DNA of 64,000 nucleotides from Sinomonas sp. ASV486 (GCF_030908215.1 NZ_JAVFJK010000002.1:372001-436000), one strand, 5' to 3'. Numbered from the stretch's first letter, positions 6,523-15,620 are shown. Numbers and translations: made by a program. Notes: generated by a model from the sequence alone, not told the origin.

Positions 6523-7230
6523 TCAGGCGGGCGGGTTGCTGCGCTTCGGGGCCGGCCGTGCGATCAGGATGATCGCCGTTGTCAGGATCCACAGGTCCTG
6601 CAGGCCAGCGAGTCCGGCGGCGAAAGCCTGAGCGAACGGGATGAATACCTCGAGCAGGCCGACGAGGAGGAACGCAGCGCCGAGAGCCAGCGCCACCCAG
6701 CCCAGCCATGTCGGGAGAACGCGGCTTCGCAGCAGGATCACGCCCAGCGGCAGGTAGACCGCCGGCGCCGGCACCAGCGGAAAGACCTGGATGAATCGTG
6801 ACATCAGGTCGTAGCCGGCCCGGGCACTCTCCGGGACGCCGGCCGTGGAGGCACTGACCCATGTGAGGGTGAACACGCCTTCCATCAGCACCAAGGCGAC
6901 CAACACCGCCGAGCCGAGCAGGACCGTGTAGGCGGCGAGGGTGCCGTTCGATGCGGAGATGAACAGCAGCCCGATGAAGAAGACGACGCACAGCGTGGCA
7001 CCGGTGGCCTGCAGCCAGGTGCCGAATTCGACCAACTGCTCGTACTGGGCCCCAACCGCCAGGACCTCGCTGGTGACCGGCCGGGCCGAGTACACAAGCG
7101 CCTCCATGCGGGGGAAGAGCGCGGGAACGCCGAAGTAGAACCCAAAGAACAGGGCGCCGACGAGTCCGACGAAGCCCACCGGCCGGGATCGAACCTCCAG
7201 ATGCCCGGCATTCAAACGCATCCCGCTCAC
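6523..7230 (-). CDS. Polytopic membrane protein of unknown function
   Basis: About 235 residues contain six to seven hydrophobic segments, including FVGLVGALFFGFYFGVPALF, ATLCVVFFIGLLFI and LGWVALALGAAFLLVGLLEV, separated by short loops. The C-terminus is basic (RPAPKRSNPPA). I recognise no family with confidence; the layout resembles DUF4386-type proteins such as the one at 42831. The start is uncertain. GTG at 7230 sits 12 bases after GGAGG and was chosen; ATG at 7221 or GTG at 7242 are alternatives. Confidence 0.6.
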   Translation of the reverse strand: MSGMRLNAGHLEVRSRPVGFVGLVGALFFGFYFGVPALFPRMEALVYSARPVTSEVLAVGAQYEQLVEFGTWLQATGATLCVVFFIGLLFISASNGTLAAYTVLLGSAVLVALVLMEGVFTLTWVSASTAGVPESARAGYDLMSRFIQVFPLVPAPAVYLPLGVILLRSRVLPTWLGWVALALGAAFLLVGLLEVFIPFAQAFAAGLAGLQDLWILTTAIILIARPAPKRSNPPA

Positions 7231-7374
7231 TGTGCCGCGCACCCTCCCTGCTGCATCCTACGCGGCACCCGGATTCACGGGGTTGCCGTCGCTGGAGCCA
7301 ATGCTGGCGCAGCACAGTTGCATGTGCAAGAGGCTCGTACCTCTTGGGGGAGCGGGTCGGTACTGCGCCGCGGG

Positions 7375-7415
7375 GTGTCACGAGACGGTCAACGTGCCGT
7401 GTCAGGAGACTGTCA
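7375..7415. repeat. Two 17-bp direct repeats GTGTCAnGAGACnGTCA, candidate operator
   Basis: The copies at 7375-7391 and 7399-7415 differ at two positions and are spaced 24 bp start to start. Each is itself a loose dyad (GTGTCAG/CTGTCAC). They lie 55 bp before the small gene at 7470, where a regulator site would be expected. No regulator is encoded nearby. Confidence 0.4.
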
Positions 7416-7469
7416 CGCCCTTCAAGGGTCCCCGGCGCGGGCGTAGGTCCATCATGGAGGTAGGACGCC

Positions 7470-7733
7470 ATGAGGGCCTCCGATCCCAAGGCGGCAGCCA
7501 TGAACCCCCGAACACCCCGCAGCAGCCGCACGGCATTGCTCTCGCGCTCAAGCGCCGAATCGCCGCCGCCCCCGGCGCGCACCCGACACGCCTCGCTGCC
7601 GGACACATGGGAGCCTCCGCACTTCTCTTGGCACGGCCGGATCCTGGCAGATCTGATGGAATCCGGTCTCGACGAGGACCGCGCCCGCGCAGAGGCGGCA
7701 CGTCTGGCTGCCGGGGACACCTGGAGCGGATGA
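7470..7733 (+). CDS. Small hypothetical protein (87 residues)
   Basis: The ORF begins with ATG nine bases after GGAGG, a good initiation site. The N-terminal half is Ser/Pro/Arg-rich and probably disordered. The C-terminal half, FSWHGRILADLMESGLDEDRARAEAARLAAGDTW, is an amphipathic helical pair. No family is recognised. Direct repeats upstream suggest regulated expression. An internal ATG at 7500 is possible. Confidence 0.5.
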   Translation: MRASDPKAAAMNPRTPRSSRTALLSRSSAESPPPPARTRHASLPDTWEPPHFSWHGRILADLMESGLDEDRARAEAARLAAGDTWSG

Positions 7734-7944
7734 GCCGACTCCGCGGCAGCAGTAGCTGAGGCCCGGGCGACGTGGGCGGGGAGTTCCCGGATCGAGCCCC
7801 CCAAGTGAGGCCGTGAAGGTCGGACAGGCTGGGTTTCCTGCTGCCATCGATGCCATCCATGGGGGACAGCTCGAAGGAGGGCTGGCGCTTGCGCGGGTGG
7901 TGGCACGGGCCCTGGTGCCCCGGTCGCGTCCTCTATCAGGTTCT

Positions 7945-8226
7945 CTAGACGCTGTTCCCTTCTTGGCCGGCTGCGGCAGCGTCCTGTCCGGCCACGGCAC
8001 GGAATCCGACACCATGCTGGTTCAGCTCGGCAAGGAGGTCGTCCTCGCGCTCGGCCAGTGTCTCGGTGGGATCCCCGGCAGCGGCCGTGTTCCTGATGGC
8101 GTTCTCGGTCTGGGCGAGCTCAATGATCAGCCCCCTTGTACTGCCCTGCACGTCCTCCGCCGGCGCACTCTGTCCGGTTGCGGGCGGCTGTTCCCCGCTC
8201 TGCTCTTTACCCTGCTCTATGGCCAT
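7945..8226 (-). CDS. Small acidic Ala/Gln-rich hypothetical protein (93 residues)
   Basis: The 93-residue frame is divergent from the decarboxylase gene at 8401. Residues 33-70 are predicted helical and acidic (LIIELAQTENAIRN, then LAEREDDLLAELNQ). The flanks are Gln/Ala/Gly-rich. Codon choice resembles neighbouring genes, but the upstream Shine-Dalgarno is poor. No domain is recognised. Confidence 0.4.
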   Translation of the reverse strand: MAIEQGKEQSGEQPPATGQSAPAEDVQGSTRGLIIELAQTENAIRNTAAAGDPTETLAEREDDLLAELNQHGVGFRAVAGQDAAAAGQEGNSV

Positions 8227-8400
8227 GCCACCAAGGTAGACGACGGTGCGGTGTCCGGTCAGCCCCCAGTCCCGGCATCGAGAGCACGCCGGCCCTAAGC
8301 CGGTCAGTGCACACCCTAGGACGCTCGATGTCGCAGGCACGGAACGTCTTCGGGGCCCGGGGGCTCCCGCGCGGGGTGGGCCTGCTGGTAGAACGGGACG

Positions 8401-9861
8401 ATGGACCAGAACGAGGCACCCCTCGTAGATGCATTGGCCGAGTACCACCGCTTGGACCGCTACGGCTTCACCCCACCGGGCCACCGTCAAGGCCACGGGG
8501 CCGACCCACGGGTCCGTGCCGTGCTGGGCGAGCAGAGGTTCCGATCGGATGTCCTGGCTTCGGCAGGACTGGACAGTCGCTCCTCGTCGGGGGGCTACCT
8601 GAAGAAGGCCGAACAGCTTATGGCGGAGGCCGTGGGGGCGGAACAGGCCTTCTTCTCCACGTGCGGCAGCTCCCTCTCGGTCAAGGCGGCGGTCCTTGCC
8701 GTCGCTGCAGGAAAGGGCGACCTCCTGGTCAGCCGGGACGCGCACAAGTCGATCGTCGCCGGGCTGGTCTTCTCCGGCATCCAGCCACGCTGGATCCAGC
8801 CCCGCTGGGATCCGGAACTGCACCTCGCGCACCCGCCCTCCCCGGCCGACGTCGAGCAGATGTGGAACCGCTACCCGGACGCGGCTGGCTGCCTGATCGT
8901 CAGTCCGACCCCGTACGGGACCTGCGCAGACATCGCCGCAATCGCCGCCGTCTGCCACGACCGGGGCAAGCCGCTGATCGTCGACGAGGCCTGGGGCGCG
9001 CATCTGCCCTTCCACGATGACCTGCCGACGTGGGCGATGGACGCCGGCGCGGACATCTGCGTTGTCAGCGTCCACAAGATGGGCGCCGGCTTCGAGCAGG
9101 GCTCGGTCTACCACCTCCAGGGAGACCTGGTCGACCCGGCCCACCTGTCCGCCTGCGCGGACCTGCTGATGACCACCAGCCCCAATTCGATCCTGTACTC
9201 GGCGATCGACGGCTGGCGGCGCCAGATGGTCCAGCACGGGGCGGAGCTGCTGGGAAATGCCCTGGCGCTGTCCCGCCGGCTGCGCACGGATATCGAGGCA
9301 TTGCCCGGATTCCATGTGCTCGAGGACGAGCTGCTGGCTGTGGAATCTTCCTACGACCTGGACCGTATGCAGGTCCTGATAGACCTCTCCGGGCTCGGAA
9401 TCAGCGGATACCAGGCCGCGGACTGGCTGCGGGATACCCACAGGATCGACATGGGCCTCAGCGACCATCGACGCATCATGGCCACGCTCTCGATGGCCGA
9501 CGACGAAGCCACGGCCACCAGGCTGACGGACGCCCTCAGAGCTCTGGCCGACGCCGCGCCGACCATGACGCCGCCGCCACCAGTCGCGCTGCCCGCTCCA
9601 CACGAACTGGAACTGGAAACCGCCGTTCTTCCAAGGGACGCCTTCTTCGGCCCCACCGAAGACGTCCCCACGGCCGAAGCCGTCGGACGGGTGGCCGCCG
9701 AGCAGATCACCCCCTACCCGCCCGGCATCCCCGCGATTGTCCCCGGAGAGGTGATCAACGCGGCGGTCATCGACTACCTCGAGTCAGGGCTCCGGGCCGG
9801 CATGGTTCTCCCCGACCCCGCCGACCCGGCCCTCACAACGATCCGCGTCCTCCAGAAATAG
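8401..9861 (+). CDS. Orn/Lys/Arg decarboxylase-family PLP enzyme
   Basis: The 486-residue protein has the fold-type-I core of the short basic-amino-acid decarboxylases (SpeA/Cad family of Firmicutes). Residues 14-30 read YHRLDRYGFTPPGHRQG, typical of the family start. The cofactor site shows SxHK with the Schiff-base lysine K226 in VSVHKMGAGF and the pyridine-binding aspartate D195 in DEAWGAH. A C-terminal domain ends with the conserved ITPYPPGIPAIVPGE segment. It should decarboxylate arginine, lysine or ornithine to a polyamine precursor; the substrate is not decided by these motifs. It stands alone, without other polyamine genes. Confidence 0.88.
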   Translation: MDQNEAPLVDALAEYHRLDRYGFTPPGHRQGHGADPRVRAVLGEQRFRSDVLASAGLDSRSSSGGYLKKAEQLMAEAVGAEQAFFSTCGSSLSVKAAVLAVAAGKGDLLVSRDAHKSIVAGLVFSGIQPRWIQPRWDPELHLAHPPSPADVEQMWNRYPDAAGCLIVSPTPYGTCADIAAIAAVCHDRGKPLIVDEAWGAHLPFHDDLPTWAMDAGADICVVSVHKMGAGFEQGSVYHLQGDLVDPAHLSACADLLMTTSPNSILYSAIDGWRRQMVQHGAELLGNALALSRRLRTDIEALPGFHVLEDELLAVESSYDLDRMQVLIDLSGLGISGYQAADWLRDTHRIDMGLSDHRRIMATLSMADDEATATRLTDALRALADAAPTMTPPPPVALPAPHELELETAVLPRDAFFGPTEDVPTAEAVGRVAAEQITPYPPGIPAIVPGEVINAAVIDYLESGLRAGMVLPDPADPALTTIRVLQK

Positions 9862-9946
9862 CCCGCAACCACACGGGGAGCAGCTGCAAGGAGCAGTGCC
9901 CGCCGGGAACCTGCCCGAGTGGCCAGCGCTCGGTGGAGGTGAGGGG

Positions 9947-11290
9947 TCAGGAGACGCGCGAAAGGCCGCCTGCGGCGTTTATTAGGGGCGCGGGCAGCCG
10001 TAGCCCGTAGTGCTCGCGCAGCGTTGTTCCCGCGTACTCCTCACGGAAGAGGCCGCGCGCTTGTAGCAGCGGCACGACATGGTCCACGAACTCGTCAAGC
10101 CCCGCGGGCAGGGCCGCCGCCATGACGTTGAAGCCATCGGCGGCCCCGTCCCGGAACCAGGCCTCAAGAGTGTCCGCGACCTGTTCCGGTGTGCCGGCAA
10201 CGGTCCGGTGCCCTCGGCCGCCGCCGAGGCGACCGATGAGCTGGCGCACGGTGAGCCGCTCACGGCGTGCCAGGTCCACGACGAGCGTGTAGCGGCTCTT
10301 CGCACCCTCGATCTCGTCCTCGTCGGGGAGGTCCGCTGGAAGCTCCCTGTCCAGGGGGAGGTCCTCCGGGGCGAGGCGCAGGGTCCTGGCGAGCTCGTCC
10401 CTCGCGAATTCGGGGCGGATGAGCTCATCCAGCTCCCGCTCACGCCGGAGCGCCTCCTCCGCGGTTGCGCCGAGGATGGGCACGATGCCCGGAAGAATCT
10501 TGATTCCGTCGGGGTCGCGCCCAGCGGCGGCCGTGCGCGCCTTGAGATCGCTGTAGAACGCCTGGGCTTCCTCGAGGGTCTGCTGGGCAGTGAACACGGC
10601 CTCGGCGTGGTTGGCGGCAAGGTCCTTGCCGTCCTCGGAGGAGCCGGCCTGCACGATGACTGGGCGCCCCTGCGGGGAGCGGGGGATGTCGAGCGCACCC
10701 CACACCGAGAAGTGCCGACCGGAATGCTCGACGGCGCGCACTCGCCGGGCATCGGCCCAGATCCCCGCCTCCTTGTCGGCGACGATCGCGTCGTCCTCCC
10801 ACGAGTCCCACAGCTTGGAGGCCACCTCGAGGAACTCGGCCGCGCGCTCGTACCGGCCGCGGTGGAGCGGCTGGTCATCGAGCCCGAAGTTCCGCGCGGC
10901 GTCGGCCCCTGCGGTGGTCACGACGTTCCAGCCGGCCCGGCCGCCCGAGAGGTGGTCGATCGAGGCGAAACGGCGGGCGAGGTTGTACGGGGAGTTGTAG
11001 CTCGTCGAGGCGGTCGCGATGAGTCCGATCCGCTCTGTCACGGCCGCGAGGGCCGCGAGCAGCACGGTAGGCTCCACGGCACCGGGCGGCCGCCGCTCCA
11101 CCGAACCCCACAGCACGGGCGAATCGGCGAAGAACACCGAGTCGAACTTCCCCCGCTCCGCGGTCTGGGCCAGACGGGAGAAGTGCGCGAGGCTTGTGCC
11201 CGCGAACGGGTAACTCTCGGGGAGCCGCCACGACGCCTCGTGGTGACCCGTGCTCATGAGGAACGCGTTCAGGTGCAGCTGCTCACCCAT
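9947..11290 (-). CDS. LLM-class FMN-dependent monooxygenase (NtaA/SnaA/DszA family), organosulfur operon
   Basis: The 447-residue protein is a luciferase-like two-component flavin monooxygenase. It starts LHLNAFLMSTGHHEASWR, contains RFASIDHLSGGRAGWNVVTT and NFGLDDQPLHRGRYERAAEF, and ends with a GTPEQVADTLEAW segment. These are hallmarks of the DszA/NtaA/SnaA subgroup. It uses FMNH2 from a separate reductase (gene at 15135) to oxidise a sulfur- or nitrogen-containing substrate. Being last in an operon with an SsuABC/TauABC-like importer and a TauD-like dioxygenase points to sulfur scavenging from a sulfone, sulfonate or thioether; the exact substrate is open. Confidence 0.88.
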   Translation of the reverse strand: MGEQLHLNAFLMSTGHHEASWRLPESYPFAGTSLAHFSRLAQTAERGKFDSVFFADSPVLWGSVERRPPGAVEPTVLLAALAAVTERIGLIATASTSYNSPYNLARRFASIDHLSGGRAGWNVVTTAGADAARNFGLDDQPLHRGRYERAAEFLEVASKLWDSWEDDAIVADKEAGIWADARRVRAVEHSGRHFSVWGALDIPRSPQGRPVIVQAGSSEDGKDLAANHAEAVFTAQQTLEEAQAFYSDLKARTAAAGRDPDGIKILPGIVPILGATAEEALRRERELDELIRPEFARDELARTLRLAPEDLPLDRELPADLPDEDEIEGAKSRYTLVVDLARRERLTVRQLIGRLGGGRGHRTVAGTPEQVADTLEAWFRDGAADGFNVMAAALPAGLDEFVDHVVPLLQARGLFREEYAGTTLREHYGLRLPAPLINAAGGLSRVS

Positions 11291-11292
11291 GC

Positions 11293-12228
11293 TCAGGCCA
11301 CCGCCCCGGTGGAGACGACCTCCGAGTAGTGCGAGGAGTCGCCCTCGATCGACTGGCTGGTCTTCCCGTCGATCCCGGCCGGGATGTCCCCGGCGATCGT
11401 TACCCGGTTGAGCTTGCGCGGCTGGCCATCGTAGTTCGAGGGCGCGTAGTGCTGGGTGATGCGGTTGTCGAAGAGGACGAGCTGGTTCGGTTCCCAGTTC
11501 ACGCGGACCACGTTCTCCGGCCGGGTGATGTAGGCCTGCAGCAGGCGCAGGATGTCGCGCGACTCGGTATTGGAGAGACCGACGATCCGCAGACGCTGGG
11601 CGAAGCCGCCGATGAAGAGGCCCCGTTCCCGGGTGAGGGGATGGACGCGGACCACCGGATGGGCCGTCTGGTACTTGACGCGCGTGAAGACCTTGCGGCG
11701 CTCCTCGGCGGTGGCGTGCTCGAGGTTCTTCGGCACGGCGTAGTCGTAGTCGTTCGTGTGGATGGCCCAGAGCGTGTCGGCGAAGTTCCGCAGCTCCGCC
11801 GGCAAGTCCTCGTAGGCGGCCGCCGACGAGGCGATGAGCGTCTCGCCGCCGTAGGACGGCACAGTGATGCTGCGCAGCGTGGTGGCCTGCGGCGGGTTGA
11901 TCACGAACGTGACGTCCGTGTGCCAGGTGTTCGCCGACCCGTCCTCGCTGTCCACGGGGAGCACGTTCTCGGCTCCGTCCACGGACGCCACGGTCGGGTG
12001 GGCCTTGGTGAGCGGGCCGAAGCGCGATGCGAAGCGGACCTGGTCCTCGTCGGTGCGGATGTTGGCTTCGCGGAACACGAGTGCCTTGTGCTCGTTGAGG
12101 GCCCCCCGGATCTCGCGGACGGTCTCGTCCGAGAGGTTGTGGCTGAGGTCGAGACCGCGGATCTCGGCGCCGATGCGCGCGCCGAGCTTGGTGAAGGCGA
12201 GGCGGGTGGAGATGGCTGTGCTGGTCAT
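11293..12228 (-). CDS. TauD/TfdA-family Fe(II)/2-oxoglutarate dioxygenase
   Basis: The 311-residue enzyme contains the iron ligands HTD in SANTWHTDVTF and the distal histidine in RITQHYAPSNY, followed by an arginine for 2-oxoglutarate binding. LFIGGFAQRLRIVGLSNTES is typical of alkylsulfatase/taurine dioxygenases such as AtsK and TauD. It should hydroxylate the carbon next to a sulfonate or sulfate, releasing sulfite or sulfate. The start has AAGGA upstream of the ATG. Two bases separate its stop from the start of the monooxygenase gene, and the importer genes precede it in the same operon. Confidence 0.88.
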   Translation of the reverse strand: MTSTAISTRLAFTKLGARIGAEIRGLDLSHNLSDETVREIRGALNEHKALVFREANIRTDEDQVRFASRFGPLTKAHPTVASVDGAENVLPVDSEDGSANTWHTDVTFVINPPQATTLRSITVPSYGGETLIASSAAAYEDLPAELRNFADTLWAIHTNDYDYAVPKNLEHATAEERRKVFTRVKYQTAHPVVRVHPLTRERGLFIGGFAQRLRIVGLSNTESRDILRLLQAYITRPENVVRVNWEPNQLVLFDNRITQHYAPSNYDGQPRKLNRVTIAGDIPAGIDGKTSQSIEGDSSHYSEVVSTGAVA

Positions 12229-12260
12229 GGCAGGTCCTTTCGAGAGTGGGAAGAGCAGGG

Positions 12261-13151
12261 TCAGGCGTTGGCCTCGACGCGCCAGCGCGAGAAGCGGCGC
12301 TCGAGCGCGACGAGGAGCGTGTTCACGGCGAGGCCGAGGAGCGAGACAGTGAGGATGCCCGCGTACATGTCCGGGATGAGGAAGCTCGACTGCGCGTTGA
12401 CGATCAGGTACCCGAGCCCGGCCTTGGCCCCGACCATCTCCGCCGCGATGAGCACGAGGATCGATGCCGTGCCGGCCATGCGGATGCCTGTGAAGATCGT
12501 TGGCACCGCGGAGGGCAGGATGACCTTGAGGAACAGCGAGAGGTGCGAGAGGCCAAGCGAGCGGGCGGCCCGCACAAGCAGCGGGTCCACGGTCCGAACC
12601 CCGGCCACGGTGTTGAGCAGCACTGGGAAGAAGGCGGCGTACGCGACGATCGTGATCTTCGATTCCTCGCCGATCCCGAGCAAGAGAGTGACCACCGGAA
12701 GGAGCGCGAGGGCTGCGGTATTGCGGAACACTTCTAGCAGCGGCGTGATGAAGGTGCTCACCGGGCGGTACCAGGCGATGAGCAGCCCAGCCGTGATCCC
12801 GAGGACGACGGCGACGCCGAATCCCGCGACCGAGCGCGTCAGGCTCGCGACGAGGTGCGTCCCGAGCGCCCCGTTGGCGAGGAGCTTCCACGCCGCGGCG
12901 AGGACTTCGTGCAGGGGTGGGAGGAAGACGCGGGTCGAGGGCGGGGCGAACCACAGCGGCCCCACTTCCCATAGGAGCAGGAACACGACGATCGCCACGG
13001 ACTTCCAGATACCGGAAACGGCGACGGCGACGGCCCGCCTGAGCGTTGGGGCAGCCACTGGGCGGTTGGCAGGCGGCGTGTCCGGGGCAGTGCTGGGTTC
13101 GGGCGCGGCGGGGGCACTGGCCGTCAGGGCTGGCGACGTTAGGGCTGACAT
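12261..13151 (-). CDS. ABC transporter permease, SsuC/TauC type
   Basis: The 296-residue inner-membrane protein has a Pro/Ala-rich N-terminal tail of about 40 residues, then six helices. The EAA-type coupling loop is ARSLGLSHLSLFLKVILPSAVPTIFTGIR. It belongs to the BPD_transp_1 permeases of aliphatic sulfonate, taurine and nitrate importers. Its ATG overlaps the stop of the ATPase gene by one base (ATGA), so the two are translationally coupled. It forms the pore of the importer whose lipoprotein and ATPase are encoded immediately upstream. Confidence 0.9.
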   Translation of the reverse strand: MSALTSPALTASAPAAPEPSTAPDTPPANRPVAAPTLRRAVAVAVSGIWKSVAIVVFLLLWEVGPLWFAPPSTRVFLPPLHEVLAAAWKLLANGALGTHLVASLTRSVAGFGVAVVLGITAGLLIAWYRPVSTFITPLLEVFRNTAALALLPVVTLLLGIGEESKITIVAYAAFFPVLLNTVAGVRTVDPLLVRAARSLGLSHLSLFLKVILPSAVPTIFTGIRMAGTASILVLIAAEMVGAKAGLGYLIVNAQSSFLIPDMYAGILTVSLLGLAVNTLLVALERRFSRWRVEANA

Positions 13152-14023
13152 CAGACGAGGCTCCTTTCGCGTGCGGGGATCGGCGGGGTCGTGGCCGGCT
13201 CGTCGGGAGCCGAGCCGTCGGGACGGATCTTCCGATGGCCAGCCTCCTGGGCGCGGCGGACTTCGTCGTGGAGGAGGTTCCAGACGCGGTGGCGATACTC
13301 GACGAAGGCGGGGTGCGAGCGGATGTCCGCCTCGTCGTCGTACGCCGAGAGGTGGATGTCCACCACGGCCTTGAGGCGCCCAGGGCGGGAGCTGAGCACG
13401 GCGACCCGCTGCCCGAGGTAGACCGCCTCCTCGATGCCATGGGTGATGAACACGATGGTCTTGCCCGTGGCCTGCCAGATCCTGAGCAGTTCGCCCTGGA
13501 GCTGCTCGCGGGTCTGGGCATCGAGGGCGGCGAAGGGCTCGTCCATGAGGAGGATGTCGGGTTCGAACGCGAGGCTTCGGGCGATCGCGACGCGCTGCTT
13601 CATGCCGCCCGAGAGCTCGTGCGGGTAGCGGTCCTCGAAGCCGGTGAGACCGACGAGGGCGAGGTAGTGGCTGGCCCTCTCGGCGCGTTCGCGCCTGCCC
13701 AGCCCCGTCCCCTCGAGCCCGATCGCAACGTTCTGGGATGCGGTGCGCCAGGGGAAGAGCGCGTACTGCTGGAAGACGACGGCTCGGTCGCGGCCCGGAC
13801 CCGTCACCGGCTTGCCGTCCACGAGCACTTCACCCGAGGTGGGCCTGGTGAGGCCGGCGAGCAGGTCGAGGAGCGTGGTCTTGCCGGAGCCGCTCGGCCC
13901 GACCAGGGTGAGGAACTCGCCCTCACGGACATCGAGGGTGAGGCTGTCCAGCACGGTCAGGGCCCCGCCGCCGCGGACCGGGAAGTGCTGGCTGACGTCA
14001 CGCAGGCTGATCTTCGGCGTCAT
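13151..14023 (-). CDS. ABC transporter ATPase, SsuB/TauB type
   Basis: The 290-residue ATPase has Walker A GPSGSGKTT (42-50), the Q-loop FQQYALFPWRT, the signature LSGGMKQR, Walker B ILLMDEPFAALD and the switch histidine in FITHG. The C-terminal extension of about 40 residues is typical of this subgroup. It energises import through the adjacent permease. The short gap to the upstream binding-protein gene and the overlap with the permease place it in one operon. Confidence 0.92.
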   Translation of the reverse strand: MTPKISLRDVSQHFPVRGGGALTVLDSLTLDVREGEFLTLVGPSGSGKTTLLDLLAGLTRPTSGEVLVDGKPVTGPGRDRAVVFQQYALFPWRTASQNVAIGLEGTGLGRRERAERASHYLALVGLTGFEDRYPHELSGGMKQRVAIARSLAFEPDILLMDEPFAALDAQTREQLQGELLRIWQATGKTIVFITHGIEEAVYLGQRVAVLSSRPGRLKAVVDIHLSAYDDEADIRSHPAFVEYRHRVWNLLHDEVRRAQEAGHRKIRPDGSAPDEPATTPPIPARERSLV

Positions 14024-14026
14024 GGG

Positions 14027-15040
14027 TCATCCTTTCGCGAGCGCGTTGAAGTCGTTGGTGTAGTACTTGGACGGCGTGATGTGGCCGTTCACGATCCCGG
14101 TCTCGTTGAGCCAGGTGTCCCAGCGTGTGAAGTCCGCATCGGTGATGATCCCGGCGTTCGGGACGCCGACGCTCTTGAAGTACTTCAGGTTCTTGGTACT
14201 CTCGCCGCGGTTGCGCTTATCGATGATCTGGGTGAATCGCTGGATCACCTCTTCGCGCGGCGTGGTGCGCTCCCATTCGATGGCCTTGGCGACGCCTGTC
14301 GTGAACGCCCGCACCGTGTCGGGGTTCTTGGCGACGAAGTCGCTGCGGAACACGTACTGTCCGCCCGCGAAGGAACCGAAGAGCCCATAGTCGCTGAGGA
14401 GAGAGCGCAGGCCGCCTCCCGCAATGGCGTTGTCCTGAAGGACCCCGCCCAGCACGCCGACGTCTACCTGGCCGCGCCGGACCGCTTCCTCCGTGTCATT
14501 CGGCGGAAGGACCACCAACTGGACCTGCTTGAACTCCTCTGGCGAGAGTCCGTTCTTCTCCAGCCAGGTGTCGATGACGGCCTCGGAGTGCGCGCCGAGC
14601 GTGTTGACAGCGACCTTCTTGCCGATCAGATCGCGGGCGGTGCGGATCGGGCTGTCGTCCTTGACGTAGAAGCCGTTGAAGGTCTTCTCATCCTCGCCGT
14701 AGTAGTTCACGACCGCTTTCACGGGCGCGCCGGCTTCGACGAGCTTGACCACGGCACCGGTGAACGCACCGCCAAAATCCGTCTGGCCAGTCGCGGCGGA
14801 CTGGATGTCCTGCGGGCCGCTCGTCGTGTTCCCCACCCAGGTGAGCTTCACGTCGCCGAGGAAGCCAAGATCCTGGGCGATCTCGGGCAGGGTGACGTTG
14901 TTCGCGGAGCCCTGGTACCGCAATTCGGTGGCCTCCTGCCCTCCGTCCGTGGCGGCGGCGGGGCCGGAGCAGGCGGAAAGGGACATAGCGAGGGCGGCCG
15001 CGACCGCGGCTGCGGCAACGGAGGTCAGTTTCTTCTTCAT
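14027..15040 (-). CDS. ABC transporter substrate-binding lipoprotein, SsuA/TauA/NMT1 type
   Basis: The ATG at 15040, with GAGGA upstream, starts a lysine-rich signal peptide (MKKKLTSVAAAAVAAALA) and a lipobox LSAC with Cys near residue 24. The mature part of about 313 residues has the NMT1/SsuA fold: GFLGDVKLTWVGNTTSGPQDIQSAATGQ early, then VAVNTLGAHSEAVIDTWLEKNG. It should be anchored outside the membrane and deliver a sulfonate-like substrate to the permease. An in-frame ATG 16 codons upstream was rejected because it would add residues ahead of the signal peptide. Confidence 0.9.
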   Translation of the reverse strand: MKKKLTSVAAAAVAAALAMSLSACSGPAAATDGGQEATELRYQGSANNVTLPEIAQDLGFLGDVKLTWVGNTTSGPQDIQSAATGQTDFGGAFTGAVVKLVEAGAPVKAVVNYYGEDEKTFNGFYVKDDSPIRTARDLIGKKVAVNTLGAHSEAVIDTWLEKNGLSPEEFKQVQLVVLPPNDTEEAVRRGQVDVGVLGGVLQDNAIAGGGLRSLLSDYGLFGSFAGGQYVFRSDFVAKNPDTVRAFTTGVAKAIEWERTTPREEVIQRFTQIIDKRNRGESTKNLKYFKSVGVPNAGIITDADFTRWDTWLNETGIVNGHITPSKYYTNDFNALAKG

Positions 15041-15134
15041 GGGTTTTCCTCGGGTTTTTGGGTGCACAAAGGCAGGGGTGATAGGCACGCGGCAGGAATC
15101 CCCGCGCGAAAAGGGAAGAGAGAGGCTGGGCCGG

Positions 15135-15620
15135 TTACTTGGCCCAGTACGCGTGGTTGGTGAGGGGGCGGAAGCTCTCCGGCTCGGAAACGCTGACGGC
15201 CTCGCCGATCAGGATCACGTGGTCCCCCGCGTCTACTCGCTGCCAGAGGCGACACTCAAGGCGCGGGACGTCGTTGGCCACTATGGGTGAGCCCAGGACC
15301 CCGGGTTCCCAAGCCAGTCCCGCGAACTTCTCCGGCCCCTTCGCCACGAAACGCTGCACGAGGCCCCGGTCCGACTCGGACAGGAGGTGCACTGCGAAAT
15401 GGTCGGTGGTGTTCCAGACCTCGAAGGACGACGACCGCCGGTCCACAGCCCACGAGACGAGCGGCGGGTCGAGACTGACGGATGCGAACGAGTTGCTCAC
15501 AAGCCCTGCCGGAGTGCCCTCGCTCGAGGTGGTGATGACGGCGATGCCCGTGGCCCAGTGCCCCATGGTCCGGCGGAGCTCTGCCCCGCTGACGGCGTGC
15601 TGCACAGTGGTGACGGTCAT
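15135..15620 (-). CDS. Flavin reductase (FMN:NADH oxidoreductase) of the two-component monooxygenase
   Basis: The 161-residue protein has the flavin-reductase-like split-barrel fold. Motifs include MGHWATGIAVITTSSEGTPAG, SNSFASVSLDPPLVSWAVD and a C-terminal GDHVILIGEAV. It should supply FMNH2 to the LLM monooxygenase at the end of the same operon. The ATG at 15620 has GAGGA nine bases ahead and matches the family start; the longer frame adds unrelated residues. It is the first gene of the operon, so the promoter lies in the 560-bp gap to its right. Confidence 0.9.
   Translation of the reverse strand: MTVTTVQHAVSGAELRRTMGHWATGIAVITTSSEGTPAGLVSNSFASVSLDPPLVSWAVDRRSSSFEVWNTTDHFAVHLLSESDRGLVQRFVAKGPEKFAGLAWEPGVLGSPIVANDVPRLECRLWQRVDAGDHVILIGEAVSVSEPESFRPLTNHAYWAK

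Noticed and set aside
7813-8298. Plus-strand ORF of 161 codons opposite the small acidic protein gene
   Set aside because: Composition is atypical and the minus-strand frame has more protein-like codon use; neither is certain.
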